Below are positions 1 through 63,640 of a DNA stretch of 64,000 nucleotides, piece after piece. The stretch comes from Eulemur rufifrons. Lineage: Eukaryota; Chordata; Mammalia; Primates; Lemuridae. The stretch spans positions 2,784,501-2,848,500 of the forward strand of contig NC_091002.1 of assembly GCF_041146395.1 (NCBI RefSeq), in the 5' to 3' direction. Every line of letters starts with the position of its first letter. Position 1 is the stretch's first letter. The notes beneath the pieces are model-generated. The model was not told where the DNA came from and ran no database searches. It saw only the letters and a program-made list of their open reading frames with translations. A program made the translations under genes and the position numbers.

Positions 1-2473
1 CATGAGGGTGACAACGGCCGACCCACCCAGCAACCCTTGCCATGCTGTTACTGCTTTAGTATCTGGACATCACTATTATCACCTCCTTTTACAGATTTGT
101 AAACTGAGGCACAGAGACGTGATGTGCTTAGTTGGGGTTCCGCCAGCAGCAGATTTTTAAATAAGGAATCTAGGTCAAGTGTCTTATTTGAGAAGTGATT
201 GCGGAAACACTGGCTGGGGACTGAGGAAGTGACATAAGGCTGGGAAAGAGGCCAATGAAGGGCATGGCCCTGGGTCCCCGGCGCGCAGTCCCACGGGGGG
301 ACGCTGGGAGGCTGCAGAACACACCTTGGCATCGTCCCACTCTGGGGCAGGGGAGCTGGGGTGTGCATCCACCAGCTTGCGGGCTGCTCCCCATGTACTA
401 ACTTCCTGGAAGTGGCAACTTGATTTCCAAGGAGTGGGCCCGATGGGCTTCTCCCAGGAAGAAGCCCGCAGGCAGAGTCCCAGGGCTCCGAGTAGGAATC
501 TTTGCGTTGGAGACCAGTGCCAAGAGACACGGCGGAGAGCCCCTGCTGCCCCGCGGGACAGGACCCCCGGCTGTGCGCTCCACGTCCTGCCCTAGGGCTG
601 TGCTGTACGGCGGCTGTCTCTGCGGTGACCGGTGCTCTGTATCTGAGCTGCCCAACCAGCAGCTGGTGGCCACGTGCACCTCCTGAGCACTTGCAATGTG
701 GCTGGTGCCACTGAGAACTAACTTGTCATTTTTATTTAACATCATTGAATCTAAATTTAAACAGCAACCCATGGTGAGTGGCCGCCTTAAGGCTTAGTGC
801 GGCTCCAGAACCTGCACGCGGAACCCCGGCTGCCCCCACGTCCAGATTTCTGCACCCTCTCTGGGCTCCGGCTTTCTCCTCTCTACAATGGAGCTAACAC
901 TAGCCAAGCTGTGCCCTTCCAGCCTCTGGGTGTCAGCGTGCCCTTAAAACACCGCAGTTAGCTGGGGTCCAAAGCAGCTCTGTCCAATACGGCAGCCCTG
1001 AGCCCTGTGCGGCTCCCACGCACTTGACGTTGTGGTTGGTCTGAACTGAGTCGTGCTGTGAGTGTAAAATACACACCGGATTTCGAAGAGAATACAGACA
1101 AAATCATGCATGTTATCTCGTTGAAGTAATACTTTGGATATATTAGATTAAATATCGTATACTACTGAAATTCCTTGCAAACAGACGTGGTTCTACTTCC
1201 ACCCGGGCTCCTGTGAGCACCGTGCACCGAGCGCGGTGATGCCCCTGAAGGGTTCTGTGCTGTTTCTGTTACTTGTTCCCACTTGGGCCCCTCCTGTGAC
1301 CACAGCGCCCCAGTCAGCCTCACATGACCCAAGAGGGAACGGGGCTGACGTTATCCAGGGGAATGTCCTAGGGTCATTAGGCCCAGAGGATTTTAGCCAC
1401 CAAGCTTGCATAACGGGGCATCCCTTCTCCAACCCTCCCTCCTTCCTCTCTCTGTCTGTCTCTCTCCGGGTTCGGGAGGGAAGACGGCTCTGGGCCTCCT
1501 TCTTCATTCCTGGTCTGCTGATTGTGGGGACTGCAGACCCCACTATCAACAAGGCCTGAGGACTTGCACTCAGGCCCCTCTGGGTCTCCTGCTGCGAAGC
1601 CTGAGCCCAGTTAGGGCCCGTCCAGCCGGCCCCGCCACGGTCCTCAGGTTGGCAGGCAGGACGGTGCCACAAGCCCCTCTTGAGATGAGGACACTGAGGC
1701 AGGAAGTGGACGGCTGATATGGAGCTGAGAAGGACATCAACTACCACCTGCCCGGCACCTGGGACTCGGGAAGGACCCTGCTGAGCACTGTCACATGCAT
1801 GGGCTCTCTGGGTGCATTTCAGAAAGAAACAGAAGCTCAAATAGAATAAGGAACATGTCCAAATCTTAGAGCTGAGCAGCTGACTTCCCAGACCGGCTCT
1901 GCCCCCGTGTCCAGCACAAGGCTGTCCCCAGACCTTCTGGCTCTGGGAAAACACCTTCCTCCTTCCAACCCACAACTGACACTTCCTGCAGGCCCCGCAA
2001 CTGTGCAGCCCTGGAGGGCCCAGGGGAGCCCAACCCAAGCTGGTGCCCGGAAGGTGGGCCGGGGAGAGGTAGGCATGATTCAGTCTTGCCCCACCTCCAT
2101 CTGAAACCCTGGAGAGAGCTTTAAAGTTGGCAACATGATAAAATACATGGTCTCCTTTGGCCCCACAAGGCAGGGATCGTTACCCCCGCTACAAATGAGG
2201 AAACTGAGGCTCAGAACCGGCCCCTGACTTGCCCAGGGTCACAGGGCTAGCACACGAAACACCACAAATCTAACCTGTAAAACCAACTCCATCTCCCGAG
2301 TTCCGCCCACCTCCCACCCTCCCTCAGAATGTGCCTCAAGGCCCAGAGCTCAGGCTGCCACTCCTGGCAGGTCTCTGCCCTGGGCAGTGGCCCCAAGAGT
2401 GAACTTGGACCTGCTGGACACCCCTTTCCTGGGATCCCGCCACCCCCCAGGAGGCCCAGGGCCGGCTGCAGAC
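1..2473 (-). other. CRMP1: CRMP1 intron 8, partial
   Basis: Non-coding. It contains MIR-derived sequence near 90-125 and at 2140-2250. I searched the minus-strand translations for the next CRMP exon (it should begin PLVFGEPIAASLG) and did not find it, so intron 8 extends past the left edge. Confidence 0.8.
2140..2250 (-). repeat. MIR fragment
   Basis: The plus strand reads 'aaatgaggaaactgaggctc' followed by 'cttgcccagggtcacagggc'. This is the reverse complement of the MIR core (cctcagtttcctcatctgta), so the element is on the minus strand. Confidence 0.75.
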
Positions 2474-53143
<50,670 letters not shown>

Positions 53144-53504
53144 CCCGGTCCCAGGCCGGCCACCCGCCCGCGGCCCTCGCCACCGCCGTGCGCCGCGCTC
53201 CGCGCCTCGGTGCGGGCCCGCGGCGGCCCTGGCGCGACTGCGGCCAGGGGAGGGGAGCGGCGGGGCGGGGCGCGCGCCGGGGCGGGGCGCGGGCGGGGCT
53301 GGGGCGGGGCCTCCAGGCGGCTGCGGGCTAGCGCAATGGCCGGCTACAAAGGACCGGGGGGCGGGGACCGCGGCTGGGGCGGAGAGCGATGGTGACGTGC
53401 CGGAGCCGCAGCGCGGAGGGCGGGCGGCAGAACCGCAGTGCCCTCTCTGCACCCCTACTCCCCGCCCCCCGGCGGAGCGCAGGGCGCGAGAAGAGCGAGC
53501 GGCA

Positions 53505-53820
53505 CACACGTGCACACACACTCTGGAGGCACACACAGGTTCATGCCCTCGCACCAATTACACCAAACACGTGCAAGATGCACAACCGTGCTGATTCACA
53601 CACGAGAGTCAATTACACACACGTTCCCGAGACCCAGGCTCGTTTACAAACACCATAGACAATTTTGCACACACATACGCATAGATGCTTGTGCACATTC
53701 TGAGTTCAGTACACACACACACAGGAAATTCTCACTGTCACACAACAGCATGCATACACAGCATCGCACCAAGACTAATTGCACAACCAAGAGACACACA
53801 CATTGGGCACACCATTCATT
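53505..53820 (+). repeat. CA-rich degenerate tract
   Basis: About 300 nt with scattered 'cacacac' blocks, starting 360 nt upstream of the exon 1a ATG. Confidence 0.8.
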
Positions 53821-53824
53821 CACT

Positions 53825-53965
53825 CCACACTAGTTTATAGAGTGCTCACTAGTGCCTGGCACTGTTGTAGGTACTGGGGACAGGGTCATGAACAAAAATG
53901 GACCAAGTCCCTGCCCTCCTGGAACTGACCTTCTGAGGAGGAAGGAGACAAAAAGCGCTCATACG
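53825..53965 (-). repeat. L2 3'-end fragment
   Basis: 'agtgcctggcactgttgtag', 'gtactggggacagggtcatg', 'caagtccctgccctcctgga', antisense L2 3' end. Confidence 0.8.
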
Positions 53966-54715
53966 ATATACCCAGGGATGCTAAGGGCCAGGAAGGCTGG
54001 TGCCGCCCACAAGAGGGACGTGCTAGTAGCACACTCCCACAGGCGCGCAAGAGAAATACACTCTTGCACGTGAACCAGTGACTCACACACGTACACGATG
54101 CTCACTCCAGTAACACTGCATGACAAAGAAATTTTCACATGCCAGTTCCAAAGGCGGACTCATAAGGCAACTTCACACGCATGCACTCATAAACTCTCGA
54201 GAGAACGCCCACACACAAATCCACGCCAGAAATAAGGGAAGTTGGAAGCTTAAATAGAAAGGCTCCAGAAAAAGACACACAAAGAGATAGATTACTGCAC
54301 ACACGACACACACATGCGCCTGGCAGTCACCCAAATAGTCTCCATTCTAGGGGAACCTCCCAGATCCCGGGTAGAGCTTACTCTTGCTGCGCCTGGAGCT
54401 TGCAGCCTGGGAGTCCCAGGGTTCCTCTGACTAGGGCATGGGGGAGAGCGCAGAGACCTGGGGTGGTTCTACAGAGGCTTTGCTCTGCCCTTTCTGAGAC
54501 CAGGCTCCATGCGCCTCCTCCGGACACTTTCCCTCGTTTCTCCATGATTAGCAGGCAGAGGGGCCTAAGAGCCCCCGGGGGACCTAGTGGTTCCAGCTGC
54601 ACTTTCTGGACAGGCGGAATCGCCAGCTGTCAACACCCTTGGCGGGCGAGTCCAGACGGGCTGAGTCAGGATGGGGTGGGGACCTGGGAAAGTCCCTTCC
54701 CGTCTCCCAGCTCTG

Positions 54716-54734
54716 GGAGCTGTCCTTCAGCACC
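54716..54734 (+). promoter_or_regulatory. Abutting RE1-like half-sites, inverted order
   Basis: GGAGCTGTCC (reverse complement of the RE1 right half, 9 of 10) directly followed by TTCAGCACC (exact left half), with no spacer. It is 1.57 kb upstream of the exon 1a ATG. Confidence 0.3.
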
Positions 54735-55729
54735 TGGCCGCGCATGAGCTCAGCCTGGCCAAGCCCTGACACACCCAGACAGACAGCTTGATTCACACTC
54801 TTTTTGTGACTCTTGGGACCCATGGACTGAGGACTCTGGGAACCTCGGATCCATGGCCTCAGCTGACACCTCCTTGCATTTACTGTCTTTCAGCCCTAGA
54901 ACAAGCGAGTCTGTGCAGTAGGGAGATACTGTCATTCCCCACTGTGCAGATGAGGAAATAGGCAAGGAGGAGGAAAGCAGCTGCCTCTGCCCGGATCTCA
55001 CAGCCACTCAGCCAGCCTTGGATCTCGGGCTCATCTGCTCAGTGGGCATGTAGCAAGTCCATTTGCTGTGCCTGAGAGAGACTAGTATGGGGGACACATG
55101 AATATTTATAAAGTCTCTGCCTTCAACAAATGTGTATTTTTATGGGGAGAGAATGCTGAACACAAGAACAGAAAGTATCTCACCCATACCCTGCATCCAC
55201 TGTCTTCTACCCAACCCACCCACATCCTGGCTCCTCCCTCCTCTTGTCCCTCCCTCCTGTACCCTGCACACATTTCTGTCACAGACGGTCCTCTTGAGGC
55301 CCAAAGGACTCCAGGCTGCATGTGTTTTCCATTATGAAAATGTCTGCCTGTCCTGTGAAATACTATTCTCAGGCAAGGAAATTTCGTGTTGAAGACCACA
55401 TAGAAACTTCTAAAGCTCCACAAATATTTATAGTGACTTAACCCATAGAAATATCAGAAAATCCAGGAATCTGAGTTAGAACTTTTGAGGTCAATCCTCC
55501 TACTTCACACTTGAATCTGCTCTCAATGTCTTGAGAAGACAGTCTCCCGGGCTTTGCCGATGGTGATGGAGATCTTACTACTTTTTTTAAAAAAAAAAAA
55601 AACCTTTTCCATTGTGAGAAAGAGCTGGGCAATTCTCAAGACTAGAGGGAGTGATCTAGGGAAGGAATTGAGAAACAGCTGTCTTCATGAAGAAGCAGGA
55701 AGGGATACTAACAGCAGCCACTCACGAAA

Positions 55730-55930
55730 GTTTGCTACACAGTAGGGACCCTTGTGGGCACTGAACATACAGGGACTCTTTTATGCCTCAGAGCAACCTC
55801 TGAGGTACCATTTTAGCTTCATTTTACAGACAAGGAGGCTGAGGTTCAGAGGCATAAATAACTTTCCCGGGGTCACAGCTGGCAAGTGAGATTGCTAGGA
55901 TTCAACATGGTAGTCTGATGCCTTAACTGC
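55730..55930 (-). repeat. MIR element
   Basis: 'cttcattttacagacaagga' then 'ggctgaggttcagaggcata' and 'ggtcacagctggcaagtgag', antisense MIR. Confidence 0.85.
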
Positions 55931-57049
55931 GATGCTTTTCTCTCCCTGAGAAGCCTGACTGAGGCAGTCCCAGTGGGAGAGGAGAGATGAATGGACCTGG
56001 TGTATTCAGAAGAGTCTAGATGTTTGAGTTAGAATCCTGTTCTCTGTGCAATCTTGGGCAACTGATCACTCAATGTTCATCCAACACGCATTTGGGGCAC
56101 CCACTGCTGTCACAGAATTGCTATCCCTCCTCATCACTCCTCTCTCCCCCTGCAAAGGAGATCCGATGCTCGTGAGACGTCGGCCATGCATAAGTGGCTT
56201 TGTGGGCATCGTTCATCTCTGCATTACACACTGTAGGCATTTTCAGCAGCCCCATGTGGCAGACCATGCCACCTCCCTCTTCAGGCTGGAATGCTGAGGA
56301 TGACAAGCCTTAAACCCATTGCTCAAGTTAACAACCAGAAAGTGACTGAGCTGGGATTTCAACTCAGGTTTGTCTGAGCCGTTTCCACAACATTGCATTT
56401 CACCTTAAGGCCAGTAACCCAAGCCTAGCAGAGAGAGGGAGGCAGGAAACAACCTCCAGGGTATAAGTTAGGAAATGCACCCACCAGCTTGCAGGGAGGC
56501 CGAGCAGAGCAAAGCCTGGCAGAGAGCAGAAGAGGAAGCCCAGGAAGCCTGAGGAACCCCCCACCCTGCCCTCCAAGTGCCCCAGTCCTGCAGGGAAAAG
56601 GTTCTCATAAGTGAATTACGCCACAACATTTGGTGAAGGACAAACCTTGAGCTCATCCTGTGAGACCATGAAGCCTTCCAGGCTGACTGCAGAGAACAGA
56701 AAGGGACGTGTCAGATGGCGGCAGAGAGAGGATAAGAGAGGCCAGATCAGGTCCAATGCAAATTTTGTTCAGACAGACCAAAAAAAAATTTTTTAATGGC
56801 ATTAGTTGTAAAAAAAATGTTTTCAAAAAATGAAGGAAAGGGAATTGTAGTTTATTGCCATGATGTATAATACGTTTAGCAAATCTGCAAGGCGAGTAAT
56901 GGACCATTGTGCTTACCTTAGATGTGAGAAGAGAGGTTTATAGAAGTTGAGCAAGCTGCCTAAAGTTATGTGGCCAGCAACTGACAGAGATGCAGTTCCA
57001 ATCCAGGCCCGTTTGACTCTGAATGTCTGATTTTCAGGACATAGGGGAT

Positions 57050-57790
57050 TGTGGTAGGTAGAATGATGGCCTCAAAGATGTCCACATTCTAATCCCTAGA
57101 ACCGATGCATGTGTTACTCCACGGCAAGCAGGTCTTTGTGGGTGTGCTTAAACCAAAGATCCTGAGATAGGGAGATGATCCTAGATTATCTGGTGGATCC
57201 AATGTAATCACAAGTCCTTTTTTTTTGTTTCCATTTTGAGACAGAGTCTCACTCTCTCACCCATGCTGGAGTGCATGGTACAATCATAGCTCACTGTAGC
57301 CTTGAATTCCTGGGCTCAAGTAATCCTCCTGCCTCAGCCTCCCAAGTAGCTCACACCACCAGGCCCAGGTAAGTTTTTTATTTTTGTAGAGATGGTGTCT
57401 TGCTATGTTGCCCAGACTGATCTCAAACTCCTGGTCTCAATCAATCCTCCCACGTTGGCCTTCCTAAGTGCTGGGATTACAGGCATGAGGCACCACACCT
57501 AGCCTCACAAGCGTCCTTTTAAGTGAAAGAGGCAGAACAGTCAGAATCAGAGAAGGAGATCTCAGAGAATAGAAGCAGAGGTCAGAGGTAGAGAGAGATC
57601 TGAAATGCCACGATGCTGGCTTTGAAGCTGGAGGGAGGGGCCATGAGCCAGAGAGTGCGGTCACCTGCAGAGGAACTCAGCCCAGCAAGACCCATTTGGA
57701 ATTCTGGCCTTCAGACTATAAGATAATAAATGTGTGCTGCTTTTAACCACTGGGTTCATGGTAATCTGTCAAAGCAGCAATAGGAATATA
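57050..57790 (+). mobile_element. MLT/MST-type MaLR LTR, split by an Alu
   Basis: Starts 'gtggtaggtagaatgatggc', with 'agatgtccacattctaatcc' and 'gattatctggtggatccaat'. After the Alu come 'atgctggctttgaagctgga', 'ttctggccttcagactataa' and 'gataataaatgtgtgctgct'. The two parts join smoothly without the Alu. Confidence 0.8.
57218..57505 (-). mobile_element. Alu SINE (old), antisense, inside the MaLR LTR
   Basis: 'ttgagacagagtctcactct' to 'ggcatgaggcaccacaccta'. Flanks 'cacaagtcct' and 'cacaagcgtcct' suggest a decayed target duplication. The right end of the left arm is shortened. Confidence 0.85.
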
Positions 57791-58928
57791 GGCATATAAT
57801 GGACCATAAAGGGAAACAATTGTTTGTGCACAGATTTAACTACTGAGAAAATAACTTATTCCCCACCAAAAATTGAGAAGAGTCCTGGATTCATTGTCTT
57901 TTTGTGTTATGTCAGGGTATACAACATTTTGTAACAAACCATTAATAAATTAAACATTCAAAAGGGAGAAAAACTTTTAATTGTGAAAAAGCATACATTT
58001 TAATGTACAAAATTACACAAATTATACATTTAACTAACATAGAAAAATACATTTCGATAACAAGAGAAAATGCCAGCCTATTTTAGACAGGATTAAGCAA
58101 TCATTACAAATTCTGAAAAATCCCAAAGGAAGGGTTGAGCCCGACTCACAACTGGCCAGGAATCTGATGAGCCTCTCCGAGGACTGACCGCTCTTTTCGT
58201 TGCACCGCAGGCAGCAGCAGGGGACAGCTCACTGCCCAGGACCCCAGGAGCGTCCTGCGGAGGAGCATTCATAGGGAAGAGGTCTCACTGGTGGGAGGAA
58301 CAGGACTTGGACTAGCAAAAATCTGGCCTTTAGACTTATTAATTTAGACGTGTAGGCATCCTCCTAGATTCATGCAACTGCATGGTATAGAATTATTGTG
58401 CATTGGGGATCCAACGAGGAAGTTCACAATTTCCAAACTGATGTCTGTGCTTTACAGCTTTCAGGTGATTTCTGTCCAGGATTCAACCTGGAGGAAGTGA
58501 GGAGACCACAGAGGTTCTATCAAAATGAACTCGCAAGCCTTGCTCATTGCTTTGCCAGTGACACACCCATGCCCCTTTTCTGCCTGACCATCAAAAGCTG
58601 GTTGTGAAAACCTGAACTGTGGAAGAGTTCATCTTAGTCCTCAGGTTGGTGGAGTGTGCACCAGTCTCCACTGAAATGTGTCTGTGCAGAGCCCATTTTC
58701 AAAGGGGTGAGGGAAGGTTCCCGACATTCACTAACACGTGCTGGGTGCTTTAAGAAATATGTGCTATATCATGTGCTATCTCATTGATCCCCACATCTTG
58801 CCCTTTGTTTTTTGGAAGACTTTGAGGCTAAAAGGGGTAAATGCACCGTCCAAGTTTGCAAAGCTAGTTGGCAGCAGAGGCCATGGTTCAAACCCAGGGT
58901 ATCTAGCCCTAGAACTTACTCTCCTACT

Positions 58929-59264
58929 CTGGTTGTTTTTGTTTTTTTTTTTTTTTTTTTTTCTTTTTCTTTCTTTCTTTATTTTTTTGAGACAAGGTCT
59001 TGCTTTGTTACCCAGGTTACAGTGTAGCGTGGTCATAGCTCACTGCAACCTTAAACTCCTGGGCTCAAGCAATCCTCTTGCCTCAGACTCCAGAATAGCT
59101 GGGACTACAGGTGCATGCCACCACACCTCGTTAATTTTTCTATTTTTTTGTAGAGACAGGGTCTCGCTCGTGCTCAGGTTGGTCTCAAACTCCTGGCTTC
59201 AAGTGATCCTCCCGCCTTGGCCTCCCAAAGTGCTAGGATTACAGGCGTGAGCCACAGCGCCCGG
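58929..59264 (-). mobile_element. Alu SINE, antisense, with perfect target duplication
   Basis: Reversed poly(A) tail with TTTC runs, then 'ttgagacaaggtcttgcttt' to 'gtgagccacagcgcccgg'. The 15-nt duplication 'acttactctcctact' lies at 58914-58928 and 59265-59279. Confidence 0.9.
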
Positions 59265-60484
59265 ACTTACTCTCCTACTTCTGTTAGGTGTAGACCTTGT
59301 CCGTGTCCCAGTAGAAAGTCTAATAAAAAGTTAATGGTTATAACATCACTGTGTAGGCATTAATTTCCCCATCACCTTCAATGTCATATTTACAAATATT
59401 GTATTACTTTAAAAAGAAAATATTGATACAAAGTTGATATCAAGTGTTCCGCCATTTTTAACAATCACATTCTTTTGTCTTTCTCTTTCCTTGTTCCACC
59501 TTCATATAAGGGTATCATCAGCCCACCTGTTGGCACAGCCTGATGATGTTTTCAGAGATAAACATGATGTTGAAGAAAACCTTATTTTTGTGCTATCAGT
59601 TCTTCCATTAGTCGTTCCATAACTCTGTCTACTGCATTTACACCAAAGACACAGAAGTCAGAATTAGATGGGAGCTGTGCTTGCTGCAACCAGAATAGGA
59701 TTTAGGGATGTTCCAACGGGATAAACAAAGCCCAAGCCTTCAATCCCACGTCTACTGACTTCTTGAAAGCAGTTTTAGGTCCAACCTACAAATTATCGTT
59801 TTTGTTTTTGTTTTTGTTTTTTTCAGAAAGTCTTATAACAGAAAAGAAGACTAAATACATTATCAAACTCCATGTTTTTTTTCTTTTTCCACCTCTTTAA
59901 GGCACCAAAGAATTTCAAAGAATTTATTTCAAAACAAGGTAGGAATGAAGTTGGCCATTGATGCAAAGGCCAAATGGAATTCTACTTCTGTCTGCTTACA
60001 CAACTGGTAACTCTGTATCTATCATAGAATATCTATTTCTGGATACTCTGGGTGCAAACAGCTGTTTAGGATGCAAACAGCTGTTCCCAAGACACAAATT
60101 TACTGTGTCTATTGTGTCACCCAATTGCATTATCTGAACTTTCATGTGACTGTGCAGTGACCAGCCACCAAAAGCCCGGCGCTCAGGCTGTGCCACAGCA
60201 GACTCAATGCTATAGCAAATCACATATTTCATTTCCGCAAGGACCACTGGCTGCTTAAAAGGCCCTCTGAAGGTAAAGTTACAAACCCAACTTATGGTCA
60301 AAAATACTCCAAAGATGAGAAGTTCCCTCCTGTCGACTCTGAGTGCACATTTCTTTCCTAGATAGGAGAAAAAATAAATATGAGTCTAACACGGAAGAGA
60401 CCCAGAGTGCCATTTGGAATTTAATTAGCCAGGGAATGGGAGAATTGAAAGGGACTGTGAGTCTATTGATGATTCTCCCTCACC

Positions 60485-60665
60485 TGCCCATTGGGATCAC
60501 TGGAGAGCTTTGCAAAAGGGTTAGGGTGCCATGGGTGATGGTTAGCTCCCCTAAAGGACCCCTGCCCGGGACTCCACCCAAGACAACCTGATTTAAGTTG
60601 CCTGGGGAGAGGCCTGGGCACCAGTCTTTTAAAAAGCTCTGCAGATGAGTTCAACATGCAACCAG
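60485..60665 (+). mobile_element. MER5A-like hAT-Charlie element
   Basis: 'ggatcactggagagctttgc', 'gactccacccaagacaacct', 'gatttaagttgcctggggag', 'aaaagctctgcagatgagtt' follow the MER5 pattern. Confidence 0.6.
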
Positions 60666-61499
60666 GAAGAAGAATCATCACTACAGAGTGCAATCTTTAT
60701 ATCCTATAAATGGCCCAGAAGGGGAGAATTGGGGAGAGTGGCAGAGCTAATGTGACACCCCCCACCTTGACTCTCAGCCTGGATTCCTCCCCACTGCACA
60801 GCATTGTCTCAACACAGAAAAAAAGATTGAGGATCTAAAATATGTCAGAAATGTCTAGCACCCTATTCTCAGAAGTTGACTGAGTTCTTAAAAAGTTTCA
60901 CATTCTGAACGTGGAATTTCACCCTGGAGTCAAACAGGAGCTGTGAATCTCTTAAAACCAACTCCCCAGCCTGAAGATGCAAAGCCCCTTTGAGTTTACA
61001 AAATATACTCGATAAATTGCTGAGTAAAACAAAGAGAAAGGAACTCATCTTTGGAAGGACTTGGGTTCCCCGTCCTCTGCAATGATGGGTAACAAAACTC
61101 ACAAAATAATCTCATTGCAAAGCGATTCATAAACCTTTGAATAGCTTTGCTACTTGATTTGACACTGAGAAACTGGGCTGTAAAAGGGCCGGTATAAACC
61201 TCAATCCCCTATGTCTAGCCAAGAAGGAGATGAGTTTCCAAGATATCTTGGGATTCAGGCCTTCCCCCGGGAGAAATGCAAGCATGGATTCTATACAAAA
61301 GGGAAGAATTCCTTAAACTAATACCTGCTGCTAGGTGATGCCATATAGATTGTAACCCACTAGAAAATGAATTGCATTGAACCCAGGTCTAGAATTCTGA
61401 ATCAGAGGAGCCTGCCTTGTGGCAGGGTTGGACAACCGTCCATAACAGACATCAGAACCAGGTTCAGTTCCCTCTGCAACCAAGTGCCTTGCCCTGACC

Positions 61500-61570
61500 A
61501 TGGGTGTCAGTCAACCTCTCTGGACTTCAGTTTCCTCACCTGTAAAACGGGGACAGGAAGGGCACGTGCC
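61500..61570 (+). repeat. MIR fragment
   Basis: 'cctctctggacttcagtttc' then 'ctcacctgtaaaacggggac', sense MIR core. Confidence 0.8.
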
Positions 61571-61796
61571 CTAGATGAAGTCTAAGGCCCTCCCTGCTCT
61601 AACGGTGGCTGTTTCCAGACCTGTGATCTCGATTCCTGCTCTGCTGGCCACCTGGGAAGGGCGATGGCATGACACTGAGCACAGCCCATGCCGGTCTGCA
61701 GAGCAGTCAGGCCACGCCGCCTCCGCGTGTCTCCGCCGCCACCACACCTCCGACATACCTATTTTAGGAACACTGCCTCGCGGTTCATGGGGAAAC

Positions 61797-61810
61797 GTTG
61801 CCATGCCAAC
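61797..61810 (+). promoter_or_regulatory. RFX X-box-like motif
   Basis: GTTGCCATGCCAAC matches the palindromic RFX consensus GTTGCCATGGCAAC at 13 of 14 positions. It is 8.7 kb upstream of exon 1a. Confidence 0.35.
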
Positions 61811-62689
61811 TTGCTGGCTGTTGCTAATCATAATCTATGAATGTGCAGTACAACCATCTGACAAGCAATTCTTTTCTTCCTTAGCTTGGGGACTTTTTTT
61901 CAAATTGTCATATGACAGATCACCTTGTTCGTAATGGCATGCAGTAGGTGTATAATAAACATGCAGTAAATTAATGACATGAATGAAGAGTATACACAAC
62001 ACTTCAGTCTGCAAGGTGAGTTCCCATCTAGGTTTCCATCCACGTGCACAGCAGGGCCTGAGGCAGGTATTCGGTTACCTCCGTTTCCCAGGCCAGTAAA
62101 CTGAGGAGGGGCAGTCACTTTCCCTGGTCTCTGAGCCAGGCAGTGGCACAACCCAGACTGCAGCCTAGCTATTCTGGTTTTAAACCCTAACCTCTTTCTC
62201 CTGAACCAGGTGGTCTCTGCCACTTCTCTAGAAGAAAGTCAAATAGCACCATCTTGCACAGTTGTGCAGAACTTAAGAGTTTACAAAGTGCTTTTCCATT
62301 CATTTCCCATTTCATTCAAAGCCTAAAGGTAAAATAAGAGGCGGGGCTCTGCTGGGGGTCCACACCTGGCCGCTAAGGGTGTCTTGTGTGCAGTGGGATG
62401 GACTGTACACCCCATGGGTGCTTCTTGGGCCCGGAGGTGGCTCAGAGGCCTCCCTTGGGGACTCTGGAAAGGACAGAGATAGTCACAGAAGCACCGCAAG
62501 TGGGTAGAAAGACCAGTGGTGGCAGTGGTCTGCGGCCCAGGGCAGGCATGCCATCTGGGACTGGCAGAGAAGCAGGTGGGGTCCAGATAAGGAGGAAATT
62601 CACATCCAGCAACAGATGAACCTTGAAGCTAAAGCCAGGGCCCCTGGAAAGCCAGCTCAGAAATGGCACTTAATGAGCACTTATCTACT

Positions 62690-62840
62690 GACCCACCAAT
62701 TGACTAACCTGAGCCTGCCCACAAGGACAGGGATTTGATCTGCTTTGTTCTCTCCTAAAACTCCAGGACCTGTAGTGGTGCCTGGCACTTAGTGGTGGCC
62801 AATGAATAGTTATTGATTGAATGAATAAATGAAACCCAGT
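62690..62840 (+). repeat. L2 3' end
   Basis: 'cacaaggacagggatttgat', 'ggtgcctggcacttagtggt' and 'tgattgaatgaataaatga', the sense L2 terminus. Confidence 0.8.
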
Positions 62841-62969
62841 GAGTGACAAACCTCTGTGGGAAGCTGAAAACCACATTTTTCCTTGTCCCCCCCTTTTTGG
62901 AAAGATTTGGAAAACATGCCATCCTTTTGGCCTAGGAGGCAGATTTCTGCTTGGGAAGGCAAGGAAGGG

Positions 62970-63640
62970 AACTAAATTTTATTGAGCATCTACTATGTGC
63001 CAAGCACCTTCCATTTCTCATCTCACCTTGTGCTGTCAGGGACAGTGATGTTTCCTCCACTTAACAATGGAAGAGTTTACAGATCAGAGAGGTGGGCTGA
63101 CCTGCCTGTGCCCTCAGCAGGTAAAATGCAGGTAGGTTTTGAAATCAGCCTGATGGTCTCTGAAGCCAGTGGTTCCCACAATATCATGGCTCTTGCTGGG
63201 TTGTGCTCTGCGGGAAAGCGCATTTGCAGCCCTAGGACATGGCTTCACCTGTTAGAAAGTAGCATTTGTGAAGCACCTGCTGGGTGCCAAGCCCTCTGCT
63301 GGAGCCTCACTTTCCCTGCCTCAGTTGACTGTCAGAATAGCCCTGTCGGCGAGAAGGGGTCCGTCTTCGCATTTTGCAGATGAGGAAACAGATCTCCAAC
63401 TCGGAGCTGCCCAGCATGGCACGTGCCCTTAATGGTGCCCCACACGTTGCAGCCCACACACGTGCTCTCCTGTCTTCTCTGCACTTCATGAGGCTGCCGA
63501 AGAAGGCGCCATTCCTCCCATTTTCCTCCAAAGGAGGAAACTCAGGCACAGAAAGTTTAAGGGCTTTGCCTCAGGCCACTGGGACAGGCAGGTGGCAGAA
63601 CTGCAAGTGGAACCAGGGTTCTGTGACACCCAGTCCAGGC
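62970..63640 (-). repeat. Cluster of antisense MIR fragments
   Basis: Three successive MIR-like blocks: 'attgagcatctactatgtgc' (about 62980), 'ttttgcagatgaggaaacag' (about 63372) and 'aaaggaggaaactcaggcac' (about 63530). Confidence 0.65.

Noticed and set aside
1..2473. Possible exon 9 of CRMP1 near the left edge
   Set aside because: No minus-strand translation contains the expected PLVFGEP or TDGTHYW motifs. The exon must lie outside the window.
58738..59250. 170-codon plus-strand frame with a hydrophobic Phe/Leu-rich stretch
   Set aside because: It is translated from the Alu poly(T) tail and antisense Alu body; the apparent membrane segment is an artefact.
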